From: Brevibacterium spongiae
Lineage (GTDB): Bacteria > Actinomycetota > Actinomycetes > Actinomycetales > Brevibacteriaceae
Assembly: GCF_026168515.1 (NCBI RefSeq)
Contig: NZ_CP093443.1
Location: forward strand, 744,001 to 808,000
Direction of reading: 5' to 3'
Length of the DNA stretch: 64,000 nt
The notes under the pieces were generated by a model that was given only the letters and a program-made list of their open reading frames with translations, did no database searches and had not been told where the DNA came from. The translations under genes and the position numbers were made by a program. Every line of letters begins with the position of its first letter. Positions within the stretch are counted from its first letter, which is position 1. Positions 52,245-61,554 of this stretch are shown piece after piece.

Positions 52245-53159
52245 TTGTCATCGTCATCGCTCGTCGCCAGGTATGCCCATCGGCTCGGACTCGACAGCTC
52301 GGAAGAGGTGCTGCGGCGTCGGGCGGAAGGGACGCCTGCCGAGGTCATCGACCTCATCGACGAGCTGCTGAGCGCCCACGTGCGGTCGATCTGCTTCGAG
52401 AACCTCGACGTCATCGCCGTACGTGCGGCAGGTGAGCCTCGCGGCATCCCCATCGAGCTCGACTCCCTGACCGCGAAGCTCCTCGATGCCGGTCGCGGCG
52501 GCTACTGCCACGAACACGCGATACTCATCCGTGCCGTGCTCACCGAGCTCGGTTTGAGTGCCTATCCGATCCTCGCCCGCGTCCACCTCGGCGAGGGGAG
52601 AACCTCACCGGGAGGGCTGACGCATCAGGCGACGGTCGTCGATCTGGACGGTCGGCGGTACCTCGTCGATCCCGGATTCGGCGGCGGGACTCCGGAGGCT
52701 GCACTCGCATTCGACGCGGAGGCTGGGCCACGGATGACCGAGCACGGAGAGCACCGACTGGTCCCGGCCGATACCGTGCTGGAACCGACGATGCGGGCCG
52801 AAGCCGACTGGGCACTGCAATCCCGGACCAGCGCTGACCAAGAGTTCCGCACCGTCTATGCCTTCGCAGACATCGCACGTGAGCAGGCCGACCTCGAAGT
52901 GTCGAACTGGTTCACGGCGACGAAGCCCAGCACACGTTTCACCGGGGCGCCGGTGGTGGCGAGGGCTCTCGACAACGGTGGGAAGGTCTCGCTCGAGGGC
53001 CGTCATCTGCGCAGTCGTCGACCGGGCAGCGAGCCCGAACTCTCCGAGCGGACCCTGACTGATTCCGCCGAGTTCGCCGCAGTGCTCGGTGAGGACTTCG
53101 GGTTCGACCTCGACCGTTCCTTCACCGACCCGATCTGGGACATCGCCCGGCGGTCCTGA
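52245..53159 (+). CDS. nat: Arylamine N-acetyltransferase
   Basis: 304 residues. The catalytic cysteine is in RGGYCHEHA, the histidine in GGLTHQATVV and the aspartate in YLVDPGFGGG, the NAT Cys-His-Asp triad. It transfers acetyl from acetyl-CoA to arylamines or hydrazines. TTG 52245 is chosen for AAAGGAA 6 bp upstream and because the domain starts just after; ATG 52218 is the alternative. The C-terminal part lies before an AraC gene. Confidence 0.88.
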   Translation: MSSSSLVARYAHRLGLDSSEEVLRRRAEGTPAEVIDLIDELLSAHVRSICFENLDVIAVRAAGEPRGIPIELDSLTAKLLDAGRGGYCHEHAILIRAVLTELGLSAYPILARVHLGEGRTSPGGLTHQATVVDLDGRRYLVDPGFGGGTPEAALAFDAEAGPRMTEHGEHRLVPADTVLEPTMRAEADWALQSRTSADQEFRTVYAFADIAREQADLEVSNWFTATKPSTRFTGAPVVARALDNGGKVSLEGRHLRSRRPGSEPELSERTLTDSAEFAAVLGEDFGFDLDRSFTDPIWDIARRS

Positions 53160-53214
53160 CTGGCCGTACGGTTCTGTCCCACGGCCACAGCTGCGTCGGG
53201 TCTACACTGGCGCC

Positions 53215-54066
53215 ATGTCCGCGTCGCGCAGTGACGAGCTGACCCGCAAGCCTCACCCGAGGCTGCGACCGTTCGTGGGCGATTACGCCGGCTACGACAT
53301 CTCCGGCGTCCCCGCGGGGACGCATCTCGGGCTGCCGTCGGGAACGCTGACCTTCATCGTCTCGATCGACGAACCGCTGTGCCAGGTCGATGCACAGACC
53401 GGCACGAGCGAGCACTTCGACGTCCTGCTGGCCGGTCTCCACCTGCGCCCCACTCACATCGCTCATCCCGGGACGATGGCCGGAATCCAGATCAATTTCA
53501 ATCCGCTGGCGCCGCGTGCCTTCTTCGGCATACCCGCCGGTGAATTCGCCCATCACAGCGTGGACCTTGCCCACATCTCCGGGCCGTTGGCCGCCGAGCT
53601 CCACGAACGGGTGAATGCCGAGACCGAATGGTCCGCACGGTTCGCCGCCGTCGACGAGGTGCTCATGCGCACGATCGATGACGCCATCCGTCCCCGCGCC
53701 GAGGTGGTCGCCGCCTGGCGTCGCATCGCCGACAGCCATGGCGGGCTGCCCGTGTCGCTGCTGGCCGATGGCATCGGCTGGAGCCGACGCCACCTCACCA
53801 CCCAGTTCCGCTCGGAATATGGGATCGGTTCGAAGGACGCGGCGCGCGTCGTCCGCTTCGATCGGGCCAGGCGACTGGTGTCGACGGGGCAGACGTCGTT
53901 GGCCGAGATCGCTGTGATCTGCGGCTATGCCGATCAATCGCACCTCAACCGGGACTTCCAGGATTTCGTCGGACTCAGCCCGCGCCAGTGGTTGGCCGAT
54001 GATGACCTGGCGCGACGGGCCGCGGTGGGGTCGGATTCTGTGGGAGCCGCCTCGTCGAGCGAATGA
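53215..54066 (+). CDS. AraC-family transcriptional regulator
   Basis: 283 residues. The N-terminal domain resembles the DUF6597/XylS-type ligand region (PFVGDYAGYDISGVPAGTHLG) and the C-terminal HTH has LPVSLLADGIGWSRRHLTTQ and SLAEIAVICGYADQSHLNRD with the FQDFVGLSPRQW end. It precedes a VOC protein gene by 80 bp, which is its likely partner or target. Confidence 0.87.
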   Translation: MSASRSDELTRKPHPRLRPFVGDYAGYDISGVPAGTHLGLPSGTLTFIVSIDEPLCQVDAQTGTSEHFDVLLAGLHLRPTHIAHPGTMAGIQINFNPLAPRAFFGIPAGEFAHHSVDLAHISGPLAAELHERVNAETEWSARFAAVDEVLMRTIDDAIRPRAEVVAAWRRIADSHGGLPVSLLADGIGWSRRHLTTQFRSEYGIGSKDAARVVRFDRARRLVSTGQTSLAEIAVICGYADQSHLNRDFQDFVGLSPRQWLADDDLARRAAVGSDSVGAASSSE

Positions 54067-54146
54067 TCTGTTCCCATTCGTCCAAGACCGGGCGCGGGGG
54101 AGGCGTCGATGATGGAGATCCAGCCAAGACGATCAGAGGAGTAAAC

Positions 54147-54557
54147 ATGTCCGACACGAATGCCAATGTCTGGCCCACCTTCCGCTACCGCGATGCCAAA
54201 GCGGCGATCACCTTCCTGCAGGAAGCACTCGGCTTCGACGTCGTCGCCGAGTACACGAACGCCGACGATCCCGACCGCGTCGACCACGCTGAACTGGCGT
54301 GGCCCGAAGGCGGGGGAGTGATGCTCGGATCCGTCCGCGATGACGGCGGGGCCATGACGAAGACCGGAGTCGCCTCGGGGTCGGTGTATCTGGCCGCCGG
54401 GAACGTCCGCGAACTCCATGCGCGTGCGCTCGCCGCAGGTGCCACCGAAGTCATGGGCCTGACCGAACAGGACTACGGATCCCTCGACTTCAGCATCCAG
54501 GATCCGGAGGGCGTGCTGTGGTCGATCGGCAGCTACCGCGGGGCGCAGGGCGACTGA
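54147..54557 (+). CDS. VOC/glyoxalase-like protein
   Basis: 136 residues. The PhnB-like betaalphabetabetabeta pattern shows FRYRDAKAAITFLQEALGFD and IQDPEGVLWSIGSY. Actinobacterial proteins of this type are often in antibiotic or toxin resistance or act as unknown dioxygenase-fold binding proteins; the substrate is not visible. AGAGGAG precedes the ATG. It lies downstream of the AraC regulator on the same strand. Confidence 0.85.
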   Translation: MSDTNANVWPTFRYRDAKAAITFLQEALGFDVVAEYTNADDPDRVDHAELAWPEGGGVMLGSVRDDGGAMTKTGVASGSVYLAAGNVRELHARALAAGATEVMGLTEQDYGSLDFSIQDPEGVLWSIGSYRGAQGD

Positions 54558-54653
54558 CGGGTGCTGGCGGGCCGACAGGTGGAGATGCCTCTGCCGTTCG
54601 CGGGGCACCGCCCCGAGGCGTCCGCCCGTCGGCGTGCCGGAGCACCGGGGGCG

Positions 54654-55256
54654 CTATGACCTGAGGACGGCGTCTGCGGCCATGTAGAGCGTCTCGGTCT
54701 CCAACTGTACGAGCGAGTCTTCGGACGGCAGAGCTCGTTCGAGCGAGAGTCCGGAGAGGACGGTGCAGAGAAAGCGCGCCGACTGGGGGATGCGGGTGCT
54801 GTCGGTGAGCGCTCCCTCATCGGCAAGCACCTGAAGCCATGCTTCGACGCGGCGCTGCCCGTCGCGCTGCATGGCCAGATACGCCTCGCGCACATCGTCG
54901 GTCTGCTCAGCGGAGATGAAGCTCTCCGTGACCGTCGTCATCGCCGCGCGAGATTCGGCGCCGATCCCAGCCATGGCCAGAACCTGGCGAAGGCATCCGA
55001 CCAGGCGATCACGCGGCGGAACCGCGGAATCGTGGATGTCAGTGCGCGGCAGGAACCAGTCGTAGACGCGCCGCATGACCTCATCTCGCAGCAGCTGCTG
55101 GGTGGGGAAATGATGCCGCAGGGAGCCTGTGCTCACACCCACGCGGGCTGCGACTGCCCGCACGCTCAGTTTGGCCGTCACTCCCTCCTCGGCGATGATG
55201 TCCGCCGCTGCGGCGAGGATGCGATCTCGAGTGTCCCCACGTTCAGTCCCACTCAT
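54654..55256 (-). CDS. TetR-family regulator
   Basis: 200 residues. HTH with DRILAAAADIIAEEGVTAKL and AVAARVGVSTGSLRHHFPTQ; the C-terminal domain is of the TetR_C type with a single Cys near the end. Divergent from a small membrane protein gene with two operator copies between, so it is probably the repressor of that gene and itself. Confidence 0.88.
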   Translation of the reverse strand: MSGTERGDTRDRILAAAADIIAEEGVTAKLSVRAVAARVGVSTGSLRHHFPTQQLLRDEVMRRVYDWFLPRTDIHDSAVPPRDRLVGCLRQVLAMAGIGAESRAAMTTVTESFISAEQTDDVREAYLAMQRDGQRRVEAWLQVLADEGALTDSTRIPQSARFLCTVLSGLSLERALPSEDSLVQLETETLYMAADAVLRS

Positions 55257-55287
55257 ACGTGCACCGACTCCGTTCCCCTATCGCTGA

Positions 55288-55337
55288 CCAATACACCGTG
55301 TTAGTATACTCGTGAACTCACCAATACGCTGTGTTGG
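55288..55337. promoter_or_regulatory. Paired TetR operators flanking a -10 box
   Basis: CCAATACACCGTGTTAG (55288-55304) and CCAATACGCTGTGTTGG (55321-55337) are related dyads (CCAAYAC/GTGTTRG). TATACT at 55305-55310 lies between them, so binding would occlude the plus-strand promoter. Confidence 0.65.
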
Positions 55338-55367
55338 AAATACTTCGAGTGCCGAAGGAGCACCCAG

Positions 55368-56021
55368 ATGCTTCGACAGTGGAGACGTCGTCGAGCGATC
55401 GAGCGGATTGAGCACGGGGACGGGAGGGTGCTGTCGCCGTTCCGGTGGTGGCAGCTGCTCGGCCGGTCGCTCTTTCATCTCGAGCATCACGATTCCGAAG
55501 CCCGTCCGGTCCGCTATTCGGTCGACGTCCGCCAGTGGAAGACTGACGAGAACGGCTATCTCAAGGTCTTCCTCTATCGGGATGGTCGCCAGCATGCGGT
55601 TTCGCGAGTTCCTGCCGTTTTTCCGGTCGAGGGTGGGAGCATCGAAGTCGCCGCGAGCAACTTCGGATTGAAGCGATGCCACTTCGTCGCCGAAGACGGG
55701 GCCGAGAAGCAGTTGCAGCCGGATGGCCGGTCCGCAGAGGGGAGGCGAGCGAAATTGGATGAGCGTCGCCCGCGCCTCAGCCGTGCGATGGGAGTGATCT
55801 CAGTCGTGGTTCTGCTGGTCGGAGTCGCACTGCTGCTACAGGAGATCGCCGTGCCAGTCCTGCGGATTCCTCCGATCGCCGAACGGATCGGCCCCATCGA
55901 GCCGCTGTTCACGATGCCTCTGTGGGTCACGATCGGCATCGCCGTCGTGACCGCTGTGGCGAGTACCGAAAGGGCGCTGCGAATGCGATACCGCTGGTGG
56001 CTCGACGCGGCAGGGAACTGA
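55368..56021 (+). CDS. Membrane protein of unknown function controlled by a TetR repressor
   Basis: 217 residues. A basic, soluble first half (to about residue 138) with RWWQLLGRSLFHLEHHDSEA and a strand-rich stretch is followed by two membrane segments (about 142-162 and 180-200). No family recognised. GAAGGAG precedes the ATG. The TetR gene and operators next to it suggest inducible expression, for example in envelope stress. Confidence 0.65.
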   Translation: MLRQWRRRRAIERIEHGDGRVLSPFRWWQLLGRSLFHLEHHDSEARPVRYSVDVRQWKTDENGYLKVFLYRDGRQHAVSRVPAVFPVEGGSIEVAASNFGLKRCHFVAEDGAEKQLQPDGRSAEGRRAKLDERRPRLSRAMGVISVVVLLVGVALLLQEIAVPVLRIPPIAERIGPIEPLFTMPLWVTIGIAVVTAVASTERALRMRYRWWLDAAGN

Positions 56022-56070
56022 CAGCTTGGTGATGGCCGTTTCCGCCTGATGGATCGTCGGGCCGGGGTCC

Positions 56071-57231
56071 TCATTCCACCCGCGCGCTCACCCCATCGGC
56101 CCACCGATAGGGCCGAGTGGCGAGCATGGCGCCGATCGAGCGGCGCAGGCGGGACACCTCGGCGCGGACGGTGACCACATGGTCGCAGTCCCCGTGCAGT
56201 CGCCGGCTGAGATCGCCGGTGGTGATCCCGGATGGACCCGCCGAGGTGACCGCTGCCAAAATCTGCGCCCGCCGTGGCGTGAGCGGAACGACAAACGGCT
56301 CATCACCCGAGTGGATCTCGAGCACGGGCGGATCCGCTGAGGTTCTCAGGGTGACGGAAGCGCGGCGGTCACCTGCGGGCCGCAGAAGCCAGCCGCCGGT
56401 GATCTTCTCCGGTCGGCACAGTCCTGCACCGGGGATGAGGATCGAACGGTCAGCGGCCGGCACTTCGATGCGGTCGCGGCTGCGCACTCCCTGCTGATAG
56501 GCCACCCACCCGGCATCATCGACGACAAGCGCGGGACCCGGCGTCCCCGCCAGCATCGCCGACATCCGATCACGCAGGGTATTCAGCTGCTCCTGCTGAG
56601 CGATCATCAGCCGCGCCTCGGCCAGGCGGACCGCAGTGGTCACCAGGGACTGCACCGCCGGGTGCAGAGTCATCGCCGGTCCGCTGATGTCGACGACGCC
56701 GAGGAGCGTCCCGTCGTCAGGATCATGAACTGGTACGGCACTGCAGTACCAAGGATGTTGCGTGGACTCGAAATGCTCTGCGGAGAAGAGCTGGACCGGA
56801 GCCTCCTCGGTGAGTGCAGTGCCGATGGCATTCGTCCCGACCGTCGATTCGGCCCAATGGGCACCCTCGACGAATCCGAGATCATCGGCCTGCCGCCTGG
56901 CTGAGACCGCTCCGTCGCGCCACAGGATGACCCCATCGGCATCGGTGACGACGAGGATGAACGGCGCGGCATCCGGGGCCCTCAGCAGCACCGATCGCAT
57001 CTCGTCGACGACCAGCCGCAGCTTCGATCTCTGCCGGCGGGATTCGACCTCCGCAGTGTCATCGACGATTCGACGGTTCGCCCCCGCAGGGTCGAGCCCC
57101 AAGCGCAGCATCCGATCCCACGAGCGCCTGACGAGCGCGCGCGGTTGCACCGGGGGCGAGGCCCCGGCGATCACAGCATCGTGAATGCGTGTCAGATCCC
57201 TGGCGAGATGCGCCAGATCCGGCTGAAGCAT
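56071..57231 (-). CDS. GAF-domain transcriptional regulator of the DhaR/AcoR type without AAA domain
   Basis: 386 residues. The N-terminal GAF region (HWAESTVGTNAIGTALTEEA, PVHDPDDGTLLGVVDISGP) is like the sensor part of AcoR/DhaR-type activators, but no sigma54 AAA domain is present. The C-terminal about 80 residues form a winged helix-like region (SRLRRSIGAMLATRPYRWAD). It is divergent from a flavin monooxygenase gene, its likely target. M1 at 57231 is preferred; an upstream ATG at 57267 is possible. Confidence 0.8.
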   Translation of the reverse strand: MLQPDLAHLARDLTRIHDAVIAGASPPVQPRALVRRSWDRMLRLGLDPAGANRRIVDDTAEVESRRQRSKLRLVVDEMRSVLLRAPDAAPFILVVTDADGVILWRDGAVSARRQADDLGFVEGAHWAESTVGTNAIGTALTEEAPVQLFSAEHFESTQHPWYCSAVPVHDPDDGTLLGVVDISGPAMTLHPAVQSLVTTAVRLAEARLMIAQQEQLNTLRDRMSAMLAGTPGPALVVDDAGWVAYQQGVRSRDRIEVPAADRSILIPGAGLCRPEKITGGWLLRPAGDRRASVTLRTSADPPVLEIHSGDEPFVVPLTPRRAQILAAVTSAGPSGITTGDLSRRLHGDCDHVVTVRAEVSRLRRSIGAMLATRPYRWADGVSARVE

Positions 57232-57353
57232 GACTTGAGTATAGGTCGGGACAACGGTCCTGACCATGACACCGATGCAACTCGATGCAACTCTTCCTCC
57301 GCTGCATCGCCGGGATTAGCTTGGAGTCACTGAACTCAATGAGGAGGAATGAG

Positions 57354-59174
57354 ATGACAACGACGATTGACCGTCCGCGACTGACTGCCGATGACATCGC
57401 CACGGCATGGCTCCAGGAATTCGAGGCCGCGCTGGCCAGCCGCGACATCCCCGCCGCGGCGGGCCTGTTCGCCACAGACAGCTACTGGCGCGACCTTGTG
57501 TCCTTCACCTGGAACCTCAAGACCGTTGAGAACCCCGATGGAGTCACCGACCTGCTGGCCCACAATCTCGACCGGGTCTCACCAGCGGACTTCGGTCTTG
57601 CCGAGCCCGCGGCCACGGCAGACGGAGTCACCGAAGCCTGGTTCACCTTCACCACCTCGGTGGGACGCGGCAAAGGCCTCGTCCGGCTCATCGACGAGGA
57701 CGGCACCAAAGCATGGACCATGCTGACCTCACTGCAGGAGATCGCCGGCCACGAAGAGCCACGCGGCACCCGAAGGGTCAAAGGTGCAGAACACGGAGTC
57801 GATCCTGAACGGAAGAGCTGGTCGGAGAAGCTCGCCGAGGAGGATGCGGCCTGGGGCAAGACCGCCGACCCGTACATCCTCGTCGTCGGTGGGGGACAGG
57901 GCGGAATCGCTCTGGGCGCTCGCCTCCGCCAGCTCGGTGTTCCCGCACTCGTCATCGATCGGTGGGACCGCCCCGGTGATCAGTGGCGCTCACGATACAA
58001 ATCCCTGTGCCTGCATGATCCCGTCTGGTACGACCACCTGCCGTACCTGAAGTTCCCGGACAACTGGCCGGTCTTCGCACCCAAGGACAAGATCGCGGAC
58101 TGGCTGGAGTTCTATACGAAGGTGATGGAGATCCCGTATTGGTCGGCCACGTCAGCCACCTCGGCGAAATATGACGAAGCGGCCGGCCAGTGGACGGTCG
58201 ATGTCGAACGGAACGGGGAGAAGCTGACGCTGCGACCCACCCACCTGGTGATGGCCACGGGCATGTCCGGCAAACCGAACACCCCCACCTTCCCCGGCTC
58301 GGACGTGTTCAAGGGCGAACAGCAGCATTCCTCCCAGCACCCGGGGCCCGACGCATATGCAGGCAAGAAGGTCGTCGTCATCGGCAGCAACAACTCGGCG
58401 TTCGACATCTGCGGTGCTCTGTATGAAAGCGACGCCGACGTCACCATGGTGCAGCGTTCGAGCACGCACATCGTCAAAAGCGATTCGCTCGTCGACATCG
58501 CGATGGGCGACCTGTACTCCGAACGAGCGCTGGACAACGGTGTGACGACGGAGAAGGCGGATCTCATCTTCGCCTCGCTTCCGTACCGGATCATGCACGA
58601 ATTCCAGATCCCCCTCTACGACCAGATCAAGGAACGCGATAAGGACTTCTACCAGCGGATGGAAGCCGCCGGCTTCGACCTCGACTTCGGAGACGATGAG
58701 TCGGGTCTGTTCCTCAAATACCTGCGCCGAGGTTCGGGCTACTACATCGACGTCGGATCGGCAGAGCTCGTCGCCGACGGCAAGGTGAAGCTCGTCAAGG
58801 GGCAGGTCGACCACCTCACCGAGGATGCCGTTGTACTCGACGACGGCACCGAGCTTCCGGCAGACCTCGTCGTCTACGCCACCGGCTACGGTTCGATGAA
58901 CGGCTGGGTCGCCGACCTCGTCGACCAGGAGACCGCAGACAAGGTCGGCAAGTGCTGGGGACTGGGCTCCGAGACGACGAAGGATCCGGGTCCGTGGGAG
59001 GGCGAGCAGCGCAATATGTGGAAGCCCACCCAGCAGGAGAATCTGTGGTTCATGGGCGGCAACCTCCACCAGGCCCGGCACTACTCGCTCTACCTGGCCC
59101 TCCAGCTCAAGGCCCGCTACGAGGGGATGGACACCCCGGTATACGGGCTGCAGGAGGTCCATCACGTGAGCTGA
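57354..59174 (+). CDS. Flavin-containing monooxygenase with N-terminal SnoaL-like domain
   Basis: 606 residues. Residues about 10-140 form a NTF2/SnoaL-like domain (SRDIPAAAGLFATDSYWRDL), then a FAD Rossmann motif ILVVGGGQGGIALGARLRQL, a FMO/BVMO signature region and an NADPH motif VVIGSNNSAFDICGAL. Class B monooxygenase, probably an N- or S-oxygenase or Baeyer-Villiger enzyme; the substrate is unknown. AGGAGG precedes ATG 57354. Divergent GAF regulator upstream, 19-bp terminator after. Confidence 0.88.
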   Translation: MTTTIDRPRLTADDIATAWLQEFEAALASRDIPAAAGLFATDSYWRDLVSFTWNLKTVENPDGVTDLLAHNLDRVSPADFGLAEPAATADGVTEAWFTFTTSVGRGKGLVRLIDEDGTKAWTMLTSLQEIAGHEEPRGTRRVKGAEHGVDPERKSWSEKLAEEDAAWGKTADPYILVVGGGQGGIALGARLRQLGVPALVIDRWDRPGDQWRSRYKSLCLHDPVWYDHLPYLKFPDNWPVFAPKDKIADWLEFYTKVMEIPYWSATSATSAKYDEAAGQWTVDVERNGEKLTLRPTHLVMATGMSGKPNTPTFPGSDVFKGEQQHSSQHPGPDAYAGKKVVVIGSNNSAFDICGALYESDADVTMVQRSSTHIVKSDSLVDIAMGDLYSERALDNGVTTEKADLIFASLPYRIMHEFQIPLYDQIKERDKDFYQRMEAAGFDLDFGDDESGLFLKYLRRGSGYYIDVGSAELVADGKVKLVKGQVDHLTEDAVVLDDGTELPADLVVYATGYGSMNGWVADLVDQETADKVGKCWGLGSETTKDPGPWEGEQRNMWKPTQQENLWFMGGNLHQARHYSLYLALQLKARYEGMDTPVYGLQEVHHVS

Positions 59175-59225
59175 CAGGTGCGGCTGACTCCCAAACTGGG
59201 GCGGTCGGAAAATCGGCTCTTGGGT

Positions 59226-59272
59226 GGTCGAAATGGTCACGTTCTGCAGCACGGAACGTGACCATTTCGACC
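59226..59272 (+). terminator. Perfect 19-bp hairpin terminator after the monooxygenase
   Basis: GGTCGAAATGGTCACGTTC (59226-59244) and GAACGTGACCATTTCGACC (59254-59272) pair perfectly around TGCAGCACG, between convergent genes. Confidence 0.85.
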
Positions 59273-59315
59273 TCCTAGTGCGTGTGCCAAGCCGAGGTGT
59301 GCAGAGGCAGGTGCT

Positions 59316-59837
59316 TTAGAGTCCGAGGCGTTTGAGGATCCGTTTGACGTGTGCGAGTGCATCGTCCTGCGAGAGTCCGAAGTTCTGGTTGAAGTACATG
59401 CCGTCGCCGATAAGCTGGATCGTCATCGCCAGATCAGCATCGCCGAGGTGGTCGTTGAGCGTGTTGAACCACGCTTCCCTGGTCGTGCGCAGCGCGGCCT
59501 TCGCATCGTCGTTCTCCAGGGCCAGGCACCCTGCGGCGATGAGGCTGCGGTCAAGTGCGGTGCCGACCTCGGCCGAGGTCTCGAGGTAGTGATAGTGAAG
59601 ACGCTCGCCGGCGGCCTTCATCTCCTCGACGTCCTCGGCGACGAGAAGCTCGAGCCGCTCAAGGCTGCCTCTGATGAGCTCGGCCTTCGACCCGAAGTGA
59701 TAGAGCAGTCCGCCCTTGGAGACTCCTGCGCGAGCTGCCACCGCGTCGAGGGTGGCACCGGCAGTGCCGTGCTCGTCGAGGAGTTCGTCGAACGCGTTGA
59801 GCAGCTTCTCTTTGGTCTCGGACGGATTGCGTGCCAT
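59316..59837 (-). CDS. TetR-family repressor of the MFS exporter
   Basis: 173 residues. HTH with LLNAFDELLDEHGTAGATL and AVAARAGVSKGGLLYHFGSK; the C-terminal region has helical ligand-domain character. Divergent from a DHA2-type exporter with a perfect long palindrome in between, the usual arrangement of drug-efflux control (LfrR/LfrA-like). Confidence 0.88.
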   Translation of the reverse strand: MARNPSETKEKLLNAFDELLDEHGTAGATLDAVAARAGVSKGGLLYHFGSKAELIRGSLERLELLVAEDVEEMKAAGERLHYHYLETSAEVGTALDRSLIAAGCLALENDDAKAALRTTREAWFNTLNDHLGDADLAMTIQLIGDGMYFNQNFGLSQDDALAHVKRILKRLGL

Positions 59838-59957
59838 GACCACGAGCCTAGTCGATCAGGCGCAGAGGCCGAGTCGATCGGGCGCGGAGGCCGCGTCGGT
59901 GCAGCCGATCTGCGCATTCGCTGAGCATTCGACTCAGACACGGGTTCGAGCTTTTCA

Positions 59958-59981
59958 ACTGTACCGTCCGGACGGTACAGT
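59958..59981. promoter_or_regulatory. 24-bp perfect palindrome: TetR operator
   Basis: Half site ACTGTACCGTCC (59958-59969) followed by its exact complement to 59981. The palindrome ends 7 bp before the exporter ATG, so the operator sits at the transcription start of a short or leaderless message. Confidence 0.8.
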
Positions 59982-59988
59982 GGAACGC

Positions 59989-61554
59989 ATGACGACGACA
60001 CTCGCTCCACAGCTGCGTGCCGGCCGCCGCGAATGGGCAGGCCTGGCCGTGCTCATGATCCCTGTGCTGCTGATCTCCATCGACAACACCGTGCTCGGCT
60101 TCGCCATCCCGGCCATCAGCACCGGGCTGCACCCGACCGGTGTCCAACTGCTGTGGATCGTCGATATCTACGCGCTCATGCTCGCCGGTCTGCTGGTGGC
60201 CATGGGCAGCCTCGGCGATCGGCTGGGACGCCGACGCCTCCTCCTCATCGGAGCCGCAGGCTTCGGGCTGGCATCGCTGCTCGCGGCATTCTCCACCTCG
60301 GCGGAGATGCTCATCGTCGCCCGGGCGCTGCTCGGCGTATTCGGTGCCACACTCATGCCCTCGACGCTCTCACTCATCCGCAACATCTTCGCCCACGACA
60401 AGGACCGTCGCATCGCGATCGCCACCTGGGCCGCGATGTTCTCCGGCGGAGCGGCGCTCGGGCCCATCCTCGGCGGCATCCTGCTCGAGCACTTCCACTG
60501 GAGCTCGATCTTCTTCATCAACCTGCCGCTCATCGCGCTCTTCATCCCGGCGGCCGCTCTGCTTCTGCCTGAATCCCGCGATCCGAACCCCGGCCGGTTC
60601 GACCCGTTCTCCATCATTCTGTCGATGCTCGCGCTCACTCCGCTCGTCTTCGCCATCAAGCACGCGATGTCCGAAGGCGTCGACATCCTCTTCTGGGCCA
60701 GCCTGTCCGTGGCGATCATCGCCGGTGCGAGTTTCGTCCTCCGGCAGCTCGCCACTCCCAATCCGATGCTCGACGTCCGGCTCTTCGCCAACCGGGTCTT
60801 CACCTCGGCAGTGGTCTCGAACCTGCTCAGCGTCATGGGGCTGGCCGGATTCCTCTATTTCGGCACCCAGCTCCTGCAGCTCGTCCTGGGACTCTCCCCG
60901 CTCGAGGCCGCCCTCGTGCTCATCCCGGGACTGGTGACATCGATCGCGGCAGGCTACTTGGTCGTCCCGATCGTCGCCCGCCTCGAACCGAGAATCGTCG
61001 TGCCGAGCGCGCTCGCGCTCAACGCCGTCGGAATGGGAATCGTCGCCTTCACCCCCGAGCATTCGGTGGTGGGCATGCTGCTCGCCTTCCTCGTCCTCGG
61101 CATCGGGCTGGGCGGGGCCGAGGTCATCACGAACGACCTCATTCTCTCCGCGGTCCCGGCTCGCAAGGCGGGAGCCGCCTCGGCGATATCGGAAACCGCC
61201 TACGAGTTCGGATCGGTGCTCGGCACCACCGTCCTCGGGGGACTGTCGACCTTTGTCTACGGATCCGCACTGCAGTCCACTCTCGGGGACAGGGCGGACC
61301 GGCCGCAGTTCGAGACCTTGGGCTCGGCCCTCGAACACGCCGGAACCCTGAGCGCGGCCGCGGGGGAGCGGATCACCGAGGTGGTCGTTCCCGCCTTCGA
61401 ACTCGGCGTGCAGTGGGCGGCAGGTTCGGCAGTCGTCCTCGTCCTCGTCGCCGCGGTGCTCACGAGCTTCGGTCTCAAGGGTGCAGGACGGCTCATGCCC
61501 GGTGCTGACGCTACGGCGCAGGGCGAGAAGGATGCCCTACACTCGCAGACATGA
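59989..61554 (+). CDS. MFS multidrug exporter, DHA2 family (14-TM)
   Basis: 521 residues with about 14 membrane segments. SIDNTVLGFAIPAIS in TM1, LGDRLGRRRLLLIGAAGFG (motif A), RALLGVFGATLMPSTLSL and the motif C-like GPILGGILLE match QacA/LfrA/SmvA exporters of cationic drugs. ATG 59989 immediately follows the operator; no ribosome site is visible. Overlaps the DUF4166 gene (ATGA). Confidence 0.9.
   Translation: MTTTLAPQLRAGRREWAGLAVLMIPVLLISIDNTVLGFAIPAISTGLHPTGVQLLWIVDIYALMLAGLLVAMGSLGDRLGRRRLLLIGAAGFGLASLLAAFSTSAEMLIVARALLGVFGATLMPSTLSLIRNIFAHDKDRRIAIATWAAMFSGGAALGPILGGILLEHFHWSSIFFINLPLIALFIPAAALLLPESRDPNPGRFDPFSIILSMLALTPLVFAIKHAMSEGVDILFWASLSVAIIAGASFVLRQLATPNPMLDVRLFANRVFTSAVVSNLLSVMGLAGFLYFGTQLLQLVLGLSPLEAALVLIPGLVTSIAAGYLVVPIVARLEPRIVVPSALALNAVGMGIVAFTPEHSVVGMLLAFLVLGIGLGGAEVITNDLILSAVPARKAGAASAISETAYEFGSVLGTTVLGGLSTFVYGSALQSTLGDRADRPQFETLGSALEHAGTLSAAAGERITEVVVPAFELGVQWAAGSAVVLVLVAAVLTSFGLKGAGRLMPGADATAQGEKDALHSQT

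Noticed and set aside
59281..59310. Additional motif copy (GCCGAGGTGTG) near 59290.
   Set aside because: It breaks the CCGAGGYGG core and was not counted.
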